Shown: one piece after another, positions 45,596 to 54,383 of the stretch
How the letters are laid out: each line of letters opens with the position of its first letter
Position numbering within the stretch: position 1 is the stretch's first letter
Source: Candidatus Binatia bacterium
GTDB lineage: Bacteria > Desulfobacterota > Binatia > UBA12015
DNA: 64,000 bases
Assembly: GCA_029248525.1 (NCBI GenBank)
Contig: JAQWJE010000049.1
Span: 1 to 64,000 of the forward strand
Direction: 5' to 3'
Made by a program: the position numbers and the translations under genes
Notes under the pieces: model-generated
What the model was told of the DNA's origin: nothing
Database searches by the model: none
Seen by the model: only the letters and a program-made list of their open reading frames with translations

Positions 45596-46813
45596 TTGCG
45601 ATATGGTCGCCAGCAACGCCGTTACAATCGGATCGATGCTCGCATCGTTGACTCCGGGCAAGGGCGCCCACTCGAGAATTCGACGACGCAGTGGTCCCGC
45701 GCGAAGATTCTCCGGGCGCAAGGCCAGTTCCTGCCGCAAGGCGTGATCGATACGATCAATCGCGGGTCGGATCTGCTCCTGCAAGGAGAAGATTTCGAGC
45801 GCACCCTCGCCTCGCTGCAACTGGGCCCGCTGCACTGCTTTGGCCGCCGCAAATTGTGCCTCGACCAATGCCACATAGGGCTCGATTTCCAGATGCGCTT
45901 CCGCAGCAACTCGTGCCGCGCGACGACGGATAGCCTGCTCCCGGCCGGAATCCTGAATCGGCAGCGATTGAGCTCTTTTTGTTTCTGCGACAAAGGGCAT
46001 GACCTGCAGCCGGCGCGCCACCAGATCCGCGAGGCGCTCCTCTGCGGGGGACAGCCTTGGGCCGGTATCCGGAATGTAGCGCCGCCGGCGCTCCGCAAGC
46101 TGGCCGCTCGCCTCTTGCGCGGCCAGCCAGGTATCGATGGATTCGAGCAAGCCCGCCTCACCAGCGCCTAGCCAATAAGCCTTGCGATCCGATTGGAGAA
46201 CCCGCGCTACCCGCGGCGCCGGATGAAAACTTCGGATCTCGAGGGTATCGGTCACCACAGCATCCACTAAGCCGCGGGCGAGCAAATCGGGAAGTGTCCG
46301 GTTCTCGTCCACCAGGATCAGAGCGACTCCGGGCAAGTGGGCCCGGGCGACGCGCTCCAGGTGACCGCCTCGATTCACGGCAACGCGCAGACCGGGAGTA
46401 TCCAGCATCGGCACTGCTCGTTGGTTAGAAACGACTACAATGGCATCGGCTGTGGCTACGGCCCGCGACATTGGCGCCTGAATCAACCGATCACCACGAA
46501 CCGTAATCCCGCTCATCGCCACCGCAAATCGCTCGTCAGCGAGGTCGCTGGTCAGATCCGGCCAGGTAAAGGGAACAACCTCGAGGATGCGGCCCTTGTC
46601 GACAGACCACGCCTTGGCCATCGCGACATCATAGCCCTGCAAGCATCCCTTGGCGTCGCGGTAGGCGAACGGAGGGTAATCGCCACTCATCCCGACTCTG
46701 ACAGGATGGGCGCACCCCACCAGGCCCAGCAGAATCAGCAGAACTATCGCCTGTCGGCATTTTATTGGTTGAGCCGACGGCGGCACTGTCTTACGCTTGT
46801 TCCATGATCGCAT
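45479..46813 (-). CDS. exported cyclohexadienyl dehydratase - chorismate mutase fusion lipoprotein
   Basis: A 444-residue protein. The signal ends in lipobox LVGC (Cys34), so it should be lipid-anchored in the periplasm. Residues 36-247 match the binding-protein fold of Phe[41 protein letters not shown] and VVTDTLEI, the last holding the catalytic Glu. Residues 255-405 match AroQ-gamma chorismate mutase: VARRL, K279 in VAETKR, D288/R291 in IQDSGRE and AAAKAVQ. Together they would convert chorismate to prephenate and then phenylpyruvate (or arogenate to Phe) in the periplasm. The last 35 residues lie in the antisense of the neighbouring gene. ATG 46813 or GTG 46786 is the start. Confidence 0.85.
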   Translation of the reverse strand: MRSWNKRKTVPPSAQPIKCRQAIVLLILLGLVGCAHPVRVGMSGDYPPFAYRDAKGCLQGYDVAMAKAWSVDKGRILEVVPFTWPDLTSDLADERFAVAMSGITVRGDRLIQAPMSRAVATADAIVVVSNQRAVPMLDTPGLRVAVNRGGHLERVARAHLPGVALILVDENRTLPDLLARGLVDAVVTDTLEIRSFHPAPRVARVLQSDRKAYWLGAGEAGLLESIDTWLAAQEASGQLAERRRRYIPDTGPRLSPAEERLADLVARRLQVMPFVAETKRAQSLPIQDSGREQAIRRRAARVAAEAHLEIEPYVALVEAQFAAAKAVQRAQLQRGEGALEIFSLQEQIRPAIDRIDHALRQELALRPENLRAGPLRRRILEWAPLPGVNDASIDPIVTALLATISQSAGRGSGRWPAGCRGRSSAGGVDDTTEQATKRAYSPPQ

Positions 46814-47421
46814 GTCTTGACCTCGAAGGTGTTCTCATACCGGAAATCTGGATCAATGTTGCCGAAAGAACCGGTATCGAAGCATTGACCCGCACGACCC
46901 GCGAAGAGCCGGATTACGACAAACTGATGCAGTACCGGCTGGACATTCTTGACCAGCACGGGATCACCCTGCCGCAAATACAGGAAGTGATCGATGGCAT
47001 GGGTCCCCTCCCGGGCGCCAAGGAGTTCCTGCTCTGGCTCAAAAGCCGGGCCCAGGTGATTATTCTCTCGGATACTTTCTATCAATTCGCTCACCCGTTG
47101 ATGCGGCAACTCGAATTCCCCTGCCTGTTCTGCCACCGGTTGGAGGTCGAACCCAGTGGCCATATCAGCGGATACGAACTGAGGTTGGAGGATGGCAAAC
47201 GTCGCGCGGTGCAGGCGCTGAAAGAGCTGAATTTCCATATCGTGGCATCCGGTGATTCCTACAACGATACCACGATGCTCGGCGCCGCCGACGGCGGTAT
47301 TCTCTTCCAGCCGCCGCAGAATGTCATCGATGAGTTCCCCCAGTACCCCGTCGCACGAGACTATGATGATCTGCGACGAGAATTCATCGCGGCCTCCAAT
47401 GGCGAAATTTCAGATGATTGA
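46804..47421 (+). CDS. thrH: phosphoserine phosphatase / homoserine phosphotransferase ThrH
   Basis: A 205-residue HAD-family enzyme. It begins [21 protein letters not shown], where the HAD nucleophile motif reads DLEG (Asp-x-Glu-Gly), the ThrH variant of DxDGT. Further ThrH matches are [28 protein letters not shown] (motif II Ser) and [12 protein letters not shown] (motif III). In Pseudomonas ThrH acts on phosphoserine and can pass phosphate to homoserine. The start at 46804 lies within 10 bases of the opposing fusion gene's ATG, so each promoter would lie inside the other gene. Confidence 0.92.
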   Translation: MIACLDLEGVLIPEIWINVAERTGIEALTRTTREEPDYDKLMQYRLDILDQHGITLPQIQEVIDGMGPLPGAKEFLLWLKSRAQVIILSDTFYQFAHPLMRQLEFPCLFCHRLEVEPSGHISGYELRLEDGKRRAVQALKELNFHIVASGDSYNDTTMLGAADGGILFQPPQNVIDEFPQYPVARDYDDLRREFIAASNGEISDD

Positions 47422-47461
47422 TTCGGTTTTACCGCCGCCCTCTCTCGGCTAAGGTCTTCGT

Positions 47462-47926
47462 ATGATCGAGCTCGAAAAAGACCTCTACGATGAGATCAAG
47501 ACATTCGCTCTTGAAGCCTTCCCCGAGGAATGCTGCGGCTTCATCCTGTACGATATCGCCGAGGAAAAAGAGGTCGTTCGTCCGATCTCCAACGTAGCCA
47601 CCGAACGCCATGCTGCCGACCCGAAGAACTTCCCCCGCGACGGCAGCGACGGTTATATCATGGAGGAAAAAGAGCTTCTGACCGTCAGTCAGGACCTCGA
47701 TTCGGGCGCCTACGAGCTCCGCTCAATCTACCACTCTCATCCGAACAGTCGGGCCTATTTCTCCAGCGAGGACGAAGCCCGAGCGATGCTTTGGGACGAG
47801 CCCATCTACCCGGAGGCCGTCTATATCGTGCTCGGCGTTGACGGAAAGGCAGTCCACGGAATGTCCGCGCATCAATGGAACGAGGAGCGGCGCGAATTCG
47901 AGGACGTCCGCATTCGCCACCTCTGA
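47462..47926 (+). CDS. JAMM/MPN metalloprotease-fold protein (Mov34 family)
   Basis: A 154-residue protein of the JAB1/MPN family. Glu in EECCGFILY (residues 21-29) and the zinc motif YHSHPNSRAYFSSEDEARA (about 91-109: His-x-His-Pro...Ser-x2-Asp) are all present, so it should bind zinc and be active. Bacterial relatives cut C-terminal extensions from ubiquitin-like sulfur carriers. No ThiS/MoaD-like gene is nearby in this window. It is 40 bases after thrH and may be cotranscribed. The PISNVATERHAADPKNF segment is typical of the Mec/CysO-type group. Confidence 0.88.
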   Translation: MIELEKDLYDEIKTFALEAFPEECCGFILYDIAEEKEVVRPISNVATERHAADPKNFPRDGSDGYIMEEKELLTVSQDLDSGAYELRSIYHSHPNSRAYFSSEDEARAMLWDEPIYPEAVYIVLGVDGKAVHGMSAHQWNEERREFEDVRIRHL

Positions 47927-47934
47927 TTTCCAAC

Positions 47935-48912
47935 CTATTCGGCAGTACGCTCCTGTCCGGTCTGCCCCAGCACCATCAACACCGCGCCCGGCAAGGCACG
48001 AAATAAATCGCGACTGCGTGCAACAATCGCAGCGGTCACCGCAAGCCCCGTCCCACTTCCCTGGAAACTGAAGATTGCCGCTTGCGCCCCTTCCAAGGCT
48101 CCCACCGAGCCTGGGATCGGCAGCGCGTGAGCCAAGCCGACTCCCATGATGGCGCCAGCCAGCTCAGGCAATGTCGGTGACGCCGCGAAGACCTGGAAGG
48201 CAATGGTGAATTCAAGAAAGATCAGCGCGTTCAGAAATAGTGCAAAACCGATGATCCAACCCATTTGGGATCGACGCTGAAAGAGCAGGAGTCGCAACGA
48301 ATCTTCGATATCGATCAAAGCCTCCGGGGTTGCTCCCAACCGCTCCAACATGCGAGCAAACCGCCCTCGCATCAAGGAGTCTCCACGACCCAGTCGCCGC
48401 ACGAGATAGATCCCGACAGCAAAAAAGCTCAATCCGCCCAAAACGACTGCCAACAGCAACTGCTCGCCCAGCGCCTGATTCCGAGTCGCGAAAAGTGTGC
48501 AATAGACGACGGCAAAGCTCAGATTCGCCAGCAACTCGATCGCTCGGTCAATGATGACACTTGCAACCGCCGGCCCCGGCGGTACCGGGCGTTTTACGAG
48601 GAGAAAAGCGCGCAACGGATCTCCGCCCAGCTTGGCGCCCGTTGTCACCGAACTCACCGTCACCCCGGCAAACCACATCGACAACAGCGACGAGAGTGGA
48701 ACGGATACGCCCAGTGCCCGCAAGACCATCCGCCAACGAAAAGCGATGCCTGTGGCAATCAAAAAAAATGAAGCCACGTAAACGGGCAGCCAACGAATCT
48801 GCACCCTCTCGAGCGTATCGAGAATCAGGCGCGGACCCGCTTGCCAAATCAACCAAAAAAACAACAGGAAGCCGAGCCCCGAAAACAGGGATCGGTAGAG
48901 GCCGCGCTTCAT
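47935..48912 (-). CDS. YbhN/LPG-synthase-transmembrane-like membrane protein
   Basis: A 325-residue protein with about eight membrane segments. It shows FRWRMVLRALG, LLSMWFAGVTVSSVTTGAKLGGDPLRAFLL, and the C-terminal PIPGSVGALEGAQAAIFSF, matching the same family as the protein at 44657-45595. Proteins of this type flip or handle lipid-linked intermediates. Its ATG overlaps the stop of the MMPL transporter gene (ATGA, 48909-48912), making it the last gene of an ACP-LolA-MMPL-YbhN operon and a likely lipid-trafficking part of it. Confidence 0.87.
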   Translation of the reverse strand: MKRGLYRSLFSGLGFLLFFWLIWQAGPRLILDTLERVQIRWLPVYVASFFLIATGIAFRWRMVLRALGVSVPLSSLLSMWFAGVTVSSVTTGAKLGGDPLRAFLLVKRPVPPGPAVASVIIDRAIELLANLSFAVVYCTLFATRNQALGEQLLLAVVLGGLSFFAVGIYLVRRLGRGDSLMRGRFARMLERLGATPEALIDIEDSLRLLLFQRRSQMGWIIGFALFLNALIFLEFTIAFQVFAASPTLPELAGAIMGVGLAHALPIPGSVGALEGAQAAIFSFQGSGTGLAVTAAIVARSRDLFRALPGAVLMVLGQTGQERTAE

Positions 48913-51392
48913 GCGCGCTCGTCCGGCAATGCAAGCGGAAGCACCCAGATCATGAGAGAAAAGGCCGTGAGCAGACCCAGCGCGGCCACCATACCCAACC
49001 CGCCAAGTGCGGGGTATCTGGAGAGAGCCAGTGCACCGAATCCGACCATGGTGGTCGCTGTCGTGATTGACAATGCCCGCCCGCCGCGCTCCATCGCGGG
49101 CCCTACCGCCTTCTCCTCACGATAGCGAGCGAGCAGAAAAAGGCCGTCGTCCAGGGCAATCCCCGCGACTAGCGGGAGCATGATGATGTTGACGGGTGTC
49201 AATACGATTCCCAGCCAACCCGCCATGCCGAGCGTCCCCAAAACGCTCAAAATCGGCAATGCCAAAAGCGCGAATAAAGTCCGCGGTTGCCGCTCGCGCC
49301 AAGCCAATAGAGCCACGGTCAGGAGCATGACCAGAACCAGAAAATTCATGACCTCCTCGCGCAAGGTCTTTTTGAGCTCGGCTTCCATCAAGGGACGCGC
49401 AGCCACCTGCAAGGAAACTTCGGGGGGCAAGAGGAGATCCTGCTCGAGTTCCTCGGCGACCAACCGGAGCGCCGCAGAGCTCTGCGGCGTAAACGAAACC
49501 AGAATGGCGGTCCCGGCAGCATCTCGCCTGATATGGTGCTCGAGAATTGGCTCCATCCCGGGGAGTGGTCTCTCCAACGCCGACTCTGGTTGTGGCACCG
49601 TGCGGAGAGACCGCAATCCCGCAGCGAAAGCGGTCGTTCGAAAACCGGCTTCTTCGAGGGCATTCTCCAGAGCGGCTGCAGCCTCTTCTCGTGGCTGCGC
49701 TGTCCACCAGTCGATCCTCTCGGTCTGAGTCGCCAGTGAAGGCAGCAAGCTCGCGGGACTGGTCACCGAAACGACCGCACCGCTTTCGATAAAATCTTCA
49801 AGGCGCTGCGTCGTCACTTCGACACCCTGCAAAAGGGCCTCCACGCCGTCCGCCCCAGCATCCGGACCAATGCCCAGCATTACGGATCCGTGTGGGTTGG
49901 TGAAACCGAAATGCTTTCCGATCTCGTCCTGAACTGCGGCGGCCTCACTTTGACGAGGCCGCAAGGCAAAGAGATCTGTATTGAGGCGAACATGCGAGAG
50001 GCCCACGACGACCCACACGAGCCACAAAACCAGCGCGAATCCAAATAGCCGTCGTCGTCGCGCAACCACCGAAGCCAGTCGTGCCAACCATATGGCCCGG
50101 CCGGGAGCATGCCCACCAACACCGGCCCCCAGCAATAAAGCCGGCAGCAGAATCATCGTTGCCAGAGCATTCCAGAAGATTCCGATAGAGGTCAGCAAGC
50201 CCAGCTGCGCGATTCCCTGCAGGGAGGCAAAACCAAGCAACCCGAAAGCCAGACCCGTCGTGACCGAAGCGATCGCTATGGGCCAGAAAAGGTGGCCCAG
50301 CGTCGACGCCAGAGCGTCCTCCGGGCTTCGATCTCCCCTGACCTCTTCGCGAAAACGCGTATGGAAATGAATAGCGGCATCGATTGCCAAACCATAGAAG
50401 ATCGCGGCAAAGGCCAGGGAGATCACGTCGAGGCGCTGGAAAATCAGCAGACCCGCGGCAAGCGTAACGAGAGACCCCAGCAGGAGATGATAGCCCAGGA
50501 TCGGCAAGAAACGTCCGCTGCGGGCCGCCACAAGAAAGATGAACAGGACTCCAAAAAAGGCGGCGCCGGTATAGCGCATCAAATCGAGTCGCATCATCGC
50601 GGCGTCTTCTCGAGCGAACGCGAATGCACCTGTATAACCAACACCAAGAGATTCCTGCTCAAGCGGTGTCCATTGGCTGCGGGCCTTGGCCTCGGCTCGC
50701 GCCAACCCCTCGGAGAGACGAGCGACCTCGTCCATCGAATAGCCGGCGTTGGTCGGTTGGATCAGGAGAAGCAGACGCTGTCCGTCTTTGGACATCAGGT
50801 ATTTGCTTCCCGGTGACAAAGCGCGATCGGGCCGATTCCGCTCGAGCGATTCTCCCAGAATCCCCGTGAATCCAAGCGGATCCGCGGCCATTCGTGCAGC
50901 CATGGCTCCGCTGCCCGGCAACGCCAGAAGACCGCGGATGCCCGCGGCAATCTCCTGCCCCAGACTCGGGTCGAGACGCTCCTGCACCGCGGGTCGGAAA
51001 TCCTTGCTGGTATAACGGACGAAACCGCCGTCGACTGAAAAGTCCACAAAAGCGCCGACATCGATCGACCCGCGAACACCGGCTACCGCTTCTTCGACCG
51101 CAAGCGCTGCCACGAAGTCTTCCGCGAAACGAGTTGCCATCGCCTCATCGGGCGCACGAAGCACCGCAACAGCCGCGTCTCGCGCGGCAAATCGACTGAC
51201 AAATTGTGCGTAGGATTCAAAGGCAGGAGCGCCGGATGGAAGCATCGAAACCAATCCGACATCAACTCGTAACCAAAAGAGAGACGACGCGGAAACGAAC
51301 AAAAGAAATAGCGACGCCCAGCGAATCCCGGCGGCATAACGAACGATCCATGCCGCCAGAGTCCGGATGCGAGGGTTCGCGTCGCGATTCAC
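48909..51392 (-). CDS. MMPL/RND-family lipid exporter
   Basis: An 827-residue transporter with two six-helix halves. Features include FAAIFYGLAIDAAIHFHTRF (the Asp/His-bearing GxxxDxxxH segment) in the first half and LPLVAGIALDDGLFLLARYREE in the second. Large periplasmic domains precede each half. This is the class of exporter found in aryl-polyene and hopanoid (HpnN) clusters. It is coupled to LolA upstream (ATGA, 51389-51392) and to the YbhN-type gene downstream. It probably moves the lipid product from the inner membrane toward the outer membrane. Confidence 0.9.
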   Translation of the reverse strand: MNRDANPRIRTLAAWIVRYAAGIRWASLFLLFVSASSLFWLRVDVGLVSMLPSGAPAFESYAQFVSRFAARDAAVAVLRAPDEAMATRFAEDFVAALAVEEAVAGVRGSIDVGAFVDFSVDGGFVRYTSKDFRPAVQERLDPSLGQEIAAGIRGLLALPGSGAMAARMAADPLGFTGILGESLERNRPDRALSPGSKYLMSKDGQRLLLLIQPTNAGYSMDEVARLSEGLARAEAKARSQWTPLEQESLGVGYTGAFAFAREDAAMMRLDLMRYTGAAFFGVLFIFLVAARSGRFLPILGYHLLLGSLVTLAAGLLIFQRLDVISLAFAAIFYGLAIDAAIHFHTRFREEVRGDRSPEDALASTLGHLFWPIAIASVTTGLAFGLLGFASLQGIAQLGLLTSIGIFWNALATMILLPALLLGAGVGGHAPGRAIWLARLASVVARRRRLFGFALVLWLVWVVVGLSHVRLNTDLFALRPRQSEAAAVQDEIGKHFGFTNPHGSVMLGIGPDAGADGVEALLQGVEVTTQRLEDFIESGAVVSVTSPASLLPSLATQTERIDWWTAQPREEAAAALENALEEAGFRTTAFAAGLRSLRTVPQPESALERPLPGMEPILEHHIRRDAAGTAILVSFTPQSSAALRLVAEELEQDLLLPPEVSLQVAARPLMEAELKKTLREEVMNFLVLVMLLTVALLAWRERQPRTLFALLALPILSVLGTLGMAGWLGIVLTPVNIIMLPLVAGIALDDGLFLLARYREEKAVGPAMERGGRALSITTATTMVGFGALALSRYPALGGLGMVAALGLLTAFSLMIWVLPLALPDERA

Positions 51393-51988
51393 GGTTGATT
51401 CTCCGCAACCTCGCGACGGACCACCACATCGATAAAGCGAATCTTGCTGGTATCGCCGGCTGTCGTCTCGAGCATCACCTCCGATAGACCGCCTTCGGGC
51501 CCACCGAGGACCATTACCATCCGGGTCAGATCACTACCGGCTCCCGCTATCCTAGGCGTCAGCGCAAAGCTGTCTTTCACCGGGCCTGCGACGACTCGAA
51601 ACTGATCTATCTGAGCTGCGCTCCCGCCGAGAAACAAATCGGTCATTTCCCGAAGCCCTGCGGCTGCTCCCACCGAGGGCAATGTGCGTAACTGTCCGGG
51701 GCGCCCCGCTCGGATCTGATCACCCTCGATCTCCAGAACTAACGCTTCCGGGTTTTCAATTACCCATCGAACCCGATCGGGGCGCTCCAGCATAAAAGTT
51801 CCTGCCGACACCAGAGGCTTGGCAAGCAGCGGGGTCTGCCGGTGCTGCAAAAAGCGTCCCTCGATCCTCTGCACATCCGACTGTCGAATCATCCAGGCCT
51901 TCAGATCACTTTCGACCTCTCCCCCGGAAGCATTCGCATGAGCGATCAAGCAGATAAAAAACGCGGCCGAAAGAGCACATCGCACCAT
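51389..51988 (-). CDS. LolA-like periplasmic lipid/lipoprotein carrier
   Basis: A 199-residue protein with a signal peptide (residues 1-21, ending AHANA). The mature protein has the LolA-type open beta-barrel features: RIEGRFLQHRQTPLLAKPLVSAGTFML, then RPDRVRWVIENPEALVLEIEGD and the late MVMVLGGPEGGLSEVMLE. LolA proteins carry hydrophobic ligands across the periplasm. Beside an ACP, MMPL exporter, and KS/CLF pair, it more likely carries the polyene or lipid product than lipoproteins. It overlaps the exporter gene by 4 bases. Confidence 0.87.
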   Translation of the reverse strand: MVRCALSAAFFICLIAHANASGGEVESDLKAWMIRQSDVQRIEGRFLQHRQTPLLAKPLVSAGTFMLERPDRVRWVIENPEALVLEIEGDQIRAGRPGQLRTLPSVGAAAGLREMTDLFLGGSAAQIDQFRVVAGPVKDSFALTPRIAGAGSDLTRMVMVLGGPEGGLSEVMLETTAGDTSKIRFIDVVVRREVAENQP

Positions 51989-51991
51989 TTT

Positions 51992-52264
51992 TCAGGAAGC
52001 AGTCTGTTCCTGTGCTGCGATAATGAAGTCCGCCAGAGCAGCGATCGATGCGAAAGCCGTTTTTGCTGCTTCTTCGTCCGCGATCACGACTTCGAATTCT
52101 TCCTCGATCAGGACGACGAATTCGAGGGCGTCAATCGAATCCAGCCCCAGGCCATCGCCGAAGATGGCGTCGTCGTCGACAATCTCGGCCGGGGACACCT
52201 CGAGACGAAGGCCGTCGACCAGCAGTTCCTTGGAGCGTTCGATTATTTCGCTTCGCGACCTCAT
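51992..52264 (-). CDS. acyl carrier protein
   Basis: A 90-residue acyl carrier protein. The phosphopantetheine site is Ser43 in FGDGLGLDSIDALEF. Helix I is RSRSEIIERSKELLVDGL, and helix II-III spans EFVVLIEEEFEVVIADEEAAKTAF. The GLDSIDALE word is the form common in polyene-type ACPs rather than the ADSLDTVE of housekeeping fatty-acid ACPs. It heads an operon with lolA, the MMPL exporter and a YbhN-type gene, with only 3 bases before LolA. It is divergent from the ketoreductase/ketosynthase operon. Confidence 0.93.
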   Translation of the reverse strand: MRSRSEIIERSKELLVDGLRLEVSPAEIVDDDAIFGDGLGLDSIDALEFVVLIEEEFEVVIADEEAAKTAFASIAALADFIIAAQEQTAS

Positions 52265-52437
52265 CTTGATCGAATGCTTACTTCTAGATTCCCGGTGGTA
52301 CAAGGAGCGGAAACCATGAAAAAGTCCTGAATCCGGGCCCGGCAAGTGAATTTCATCCAAACCGGAAACATATATTCAGCAGGGGGCCGCCTTGCCCAAG
52401 AGATCAAGAAACGCGAGACTGGAGCAGGTAGACTTTC
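52265..52437. promoter_or_regulatory. divergent promoter region of the polyene-like cluster
   Basis: These 173 bases separate the ACP and ketoreductase operons. A TATATT at 52371-52376 is the best -10-like site for the plus operon, with GAATTT at 52348-52353 a poor -35. AAGGAG at 52302-52307 precedes a four-codon ORF (ATG 52316 to TGA 52330, MKKS), then a CCGGGCCCGG palindrome at 52333-52342. I could not find a clear minus-strand promoter. The region may hold a shared operator. Confidence 0.35.
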
Positions 52438-53181
52438 ATGGAACTTGAACTGCAGGGAAAAAAAGCTTTGGTCACGGGGGCCAGTCGCGGAATCGGCCTG
52501 AGCATAGCGAAACGACTCTCGGCCGAGGGCGTTACTGTCGCCATGAATGCCGGGCACGACGAAGAACGTCTGGACGCGGCCGTGGGCGGCGTCCAGAATG
52601 CCGTCGCCGCATTCGGCGATATCTCCGACCCGTCCGCAGTCGATGCTCTTTTCAAGGGACTGAAAAAAAGCATCGGCGGCATCGACATTCTGGTTCATAA
52701 CGCCGCTCGCACCAGCGATGGGCTTCTGATGATGATGAATCATGCAAGTTGGCGAGAGACTCTCGATGTCTCCCTCGATGGCGCCTTCCTATGCTCCAAG
52801 GCCGCCCTGCGATCCATGATTGCCGCTCGCGGCGGGAGAATCATTCAGGTCATCTCGCCAGCGGCCTTTCTCGGCAAGCCCGGTGCCGCCAACTACGCTG
52901 CGGCGAAAGCCGGTCTGCTCGGACTGACCAAGACGTTGGCCGGCGAGGTCGGTCGCTACGGCATAACCGCGAACGCCATCTGTCCCGGCTGGGTGGATAC
53001 CGAACTGATCGCGGGAATGGAACCGGAAATTCGCTCACTTGAGGAATCTCGAATTCCCCTGGGCCGGTTCGCTGAAACCGAAGAAATCGCAGACGCCGTT
53101 CTCTTTCTGGCTTCACGGCGGGCAAACTATATCACCGGCACGACTCTGGTCGTCGATGGTGGTTTGACGATGCACGGATGA
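52438..53181 (+). CDS. 3-oxoacyl-ACP reductase-like SDR (ketoreductase)
   Basis: A 247-residue SDR of FabG type. The NADP loop TGASRGIG is at residues 15-22, [11 protein letters not shown] carries the Asn, VISPAAF the catalytic Ser position, and [19 protein letters not shown] the Tyr-x3-Lys pair. The end [24 protein letters not shown] is standard. In a cluster with ACP, KS and CLF it would reduce the beta-keto group of each elongation round. Its stop overlaps the ketosynthase ATG (ATGA, 53178-53181). Confidence 0.93.
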   Translation: MELELQGKKALVTGASRGIGLSIAKRLSAEGVTVAMNAGHDEERLDAAVGGVQNAVAAFGDISDPSAVDALFKGLKKSIGGIDILVHNAARTSDGLLMMMNHASWRETLDVSLDGAFLCSKAALRSMIAARGGRIIQVISPAAFLGKPGAANYAAAKAGLLGLTKTLAGEVGRYGITANAICPGWVDTELIAGMEPEIRSLEESRIPLGRFAETEEIADAVLFLASRRANYITGTTLVVDGGLTMHG

Positions 53182-54383
53182 GACGAGTTTATATCACCGG
53201 CATGGGTGCGATCACCGCAGCGGGCCCCGATGTCGCGTCCTTGATGAAAGCGCTGCGCGAAAATCGCTCCTGCATAGGACCGCTCGATCTGTTTCCCACC
53301 GGCGACACCCCTGTCCAGATCGCCGGGCAAGTCGGCGATATACCCGCGCCTGAAACGCTCGATCGTAAAGATCTTCAACGCGCTTCACGCAGCGACCTGC
53401 TTGCGGCCGCAGCCACAGCCGAAGCATTCGCCGAATCGGGCCTGGCCGCAGCGCCTCCCGACCCCGCCAGGTTTGGCGTGGCGATCGGAAGCTCGACCGG
53501 GGGGATGCTCGAAACTGAATCCTACTACGAATCCTACCATTCGGGCCTTCCCCTGAACCCACACAGGCGAACCCTGCTATCGGCGACCGTCGGAGCCAGC
53601 GCAGACCTTGTTGCCAGCATGGTCGGGGCACAGGGCCGACGCCTCGCGCCCTCCACCGCATGCTCCAGCAGCGCTCTGGCCATCGCGATGGGCAAATTAT
53701 GGATTGAATCCGATGCCGCCGATGTTGTGGTGGCCGGAGGTACGGATGCCCTCTGCCGCATGACCTTCTCGGGATTCCAATCTCTGCGCGCGATGAGTCC
53801 GGAACCGTGCCGGCCTTTCGATCTCAATCGTCAGGGTCTCTCCCTTGGCGAAGGCGCTGGTATCGTGATTCTGGAGTCGGAAAGCCACGCCGCCAAACGA
53901 GGCGCACTCCCTCTCGCGCGAGTCGCCGGAGCCGGTATGTCCTGCGATGCAACGCATCCAACCGCTCCGCACGAAGAAAGCCGCGGCGCCATTGCCGCAC
54001 TCAGCGGCGCACTCGAGGATGCGGGACTCGTGCCGGGCGATATTGATTATATCAATGCGCACGGCACTGGTACTCCACAAAACGATGCCGCCGAGGCCCG
54101 CGCGATCCGACGAGTTCTCGGAGATACGGGTGATTGTCCGGTATCTTCCACCAAGGGTGTTTTCGGGCATCTCCTCGGGGCCGCTGGCTCTGTCGAGGCA
54201 ATTTTGTCGAGCCGCGCCATGATCGAAGGCTTTCTTCCGCCACAGGTCGGGCTGCTCGATCCCGACCCCGAGTGTCTTCTTTCGTTCGTGCGCGAGCCTC
54301 GCCCCGCTGTCCTCGAAACTGTCGTTTCCAATTCCTACGGTTTCGGCGGGAACAACGTCAGTCTCGCTCTGAGTCGGACATGA
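53178..54383 (+). CDS. beta-ketoacyl-ACP synthase (catalytically complete)
   Basis: A 401-residue thiolase-fold enzyme. All catalytic residues are present: Cys in [13 protein letters not shown] (about residue 159), His in [14 protein letters not shown], Lys/His in [15 protein letters not shown]. The N-terminus [18 protein letters not shown] and C-terminus [14 protein letters not shown] are typical of FabF/KSalpha. It performs the condensation step with malonyl-ACP. It is coupled to a ketosynthase-like gene without catalytic residues, so the two probably form a KS-CLF heterodimer. Confidence 0.94.
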   Translation: MRRVYITGMGAITAAGPDVASLMKALRENRSCIGPLDLFPTGDTPVQIAGQVGDIPAPETLDRKDLQRASRSDLLAAAATAEAFAESGLAAAPPDPARFGVAIGSSTGGMLETESYYESYHSGLPLNPHRRTLLSATVGASADLVASMVGAQGRRLAPSTACSSSALAIAMGKLWIESDAADVVVAGGTDALCRMTFSGFQSLRAMSPEPCRPFDLNRQGLSLGEGAGIVILESESHAAKRGALPLARVAGAGMSCDATHPTAPHEESRGAIAALSGALEDAGLVPGDIDYINAHGTGTPQNDAAEARAIRRVLGDTGDCPVSSTKGVFGHLLGAAGSVEAILSSRAMIEGFLPPQVGLLDPDPECLLSFVREPRPAVLETVVSNSYGFGGNNVSLALSRT

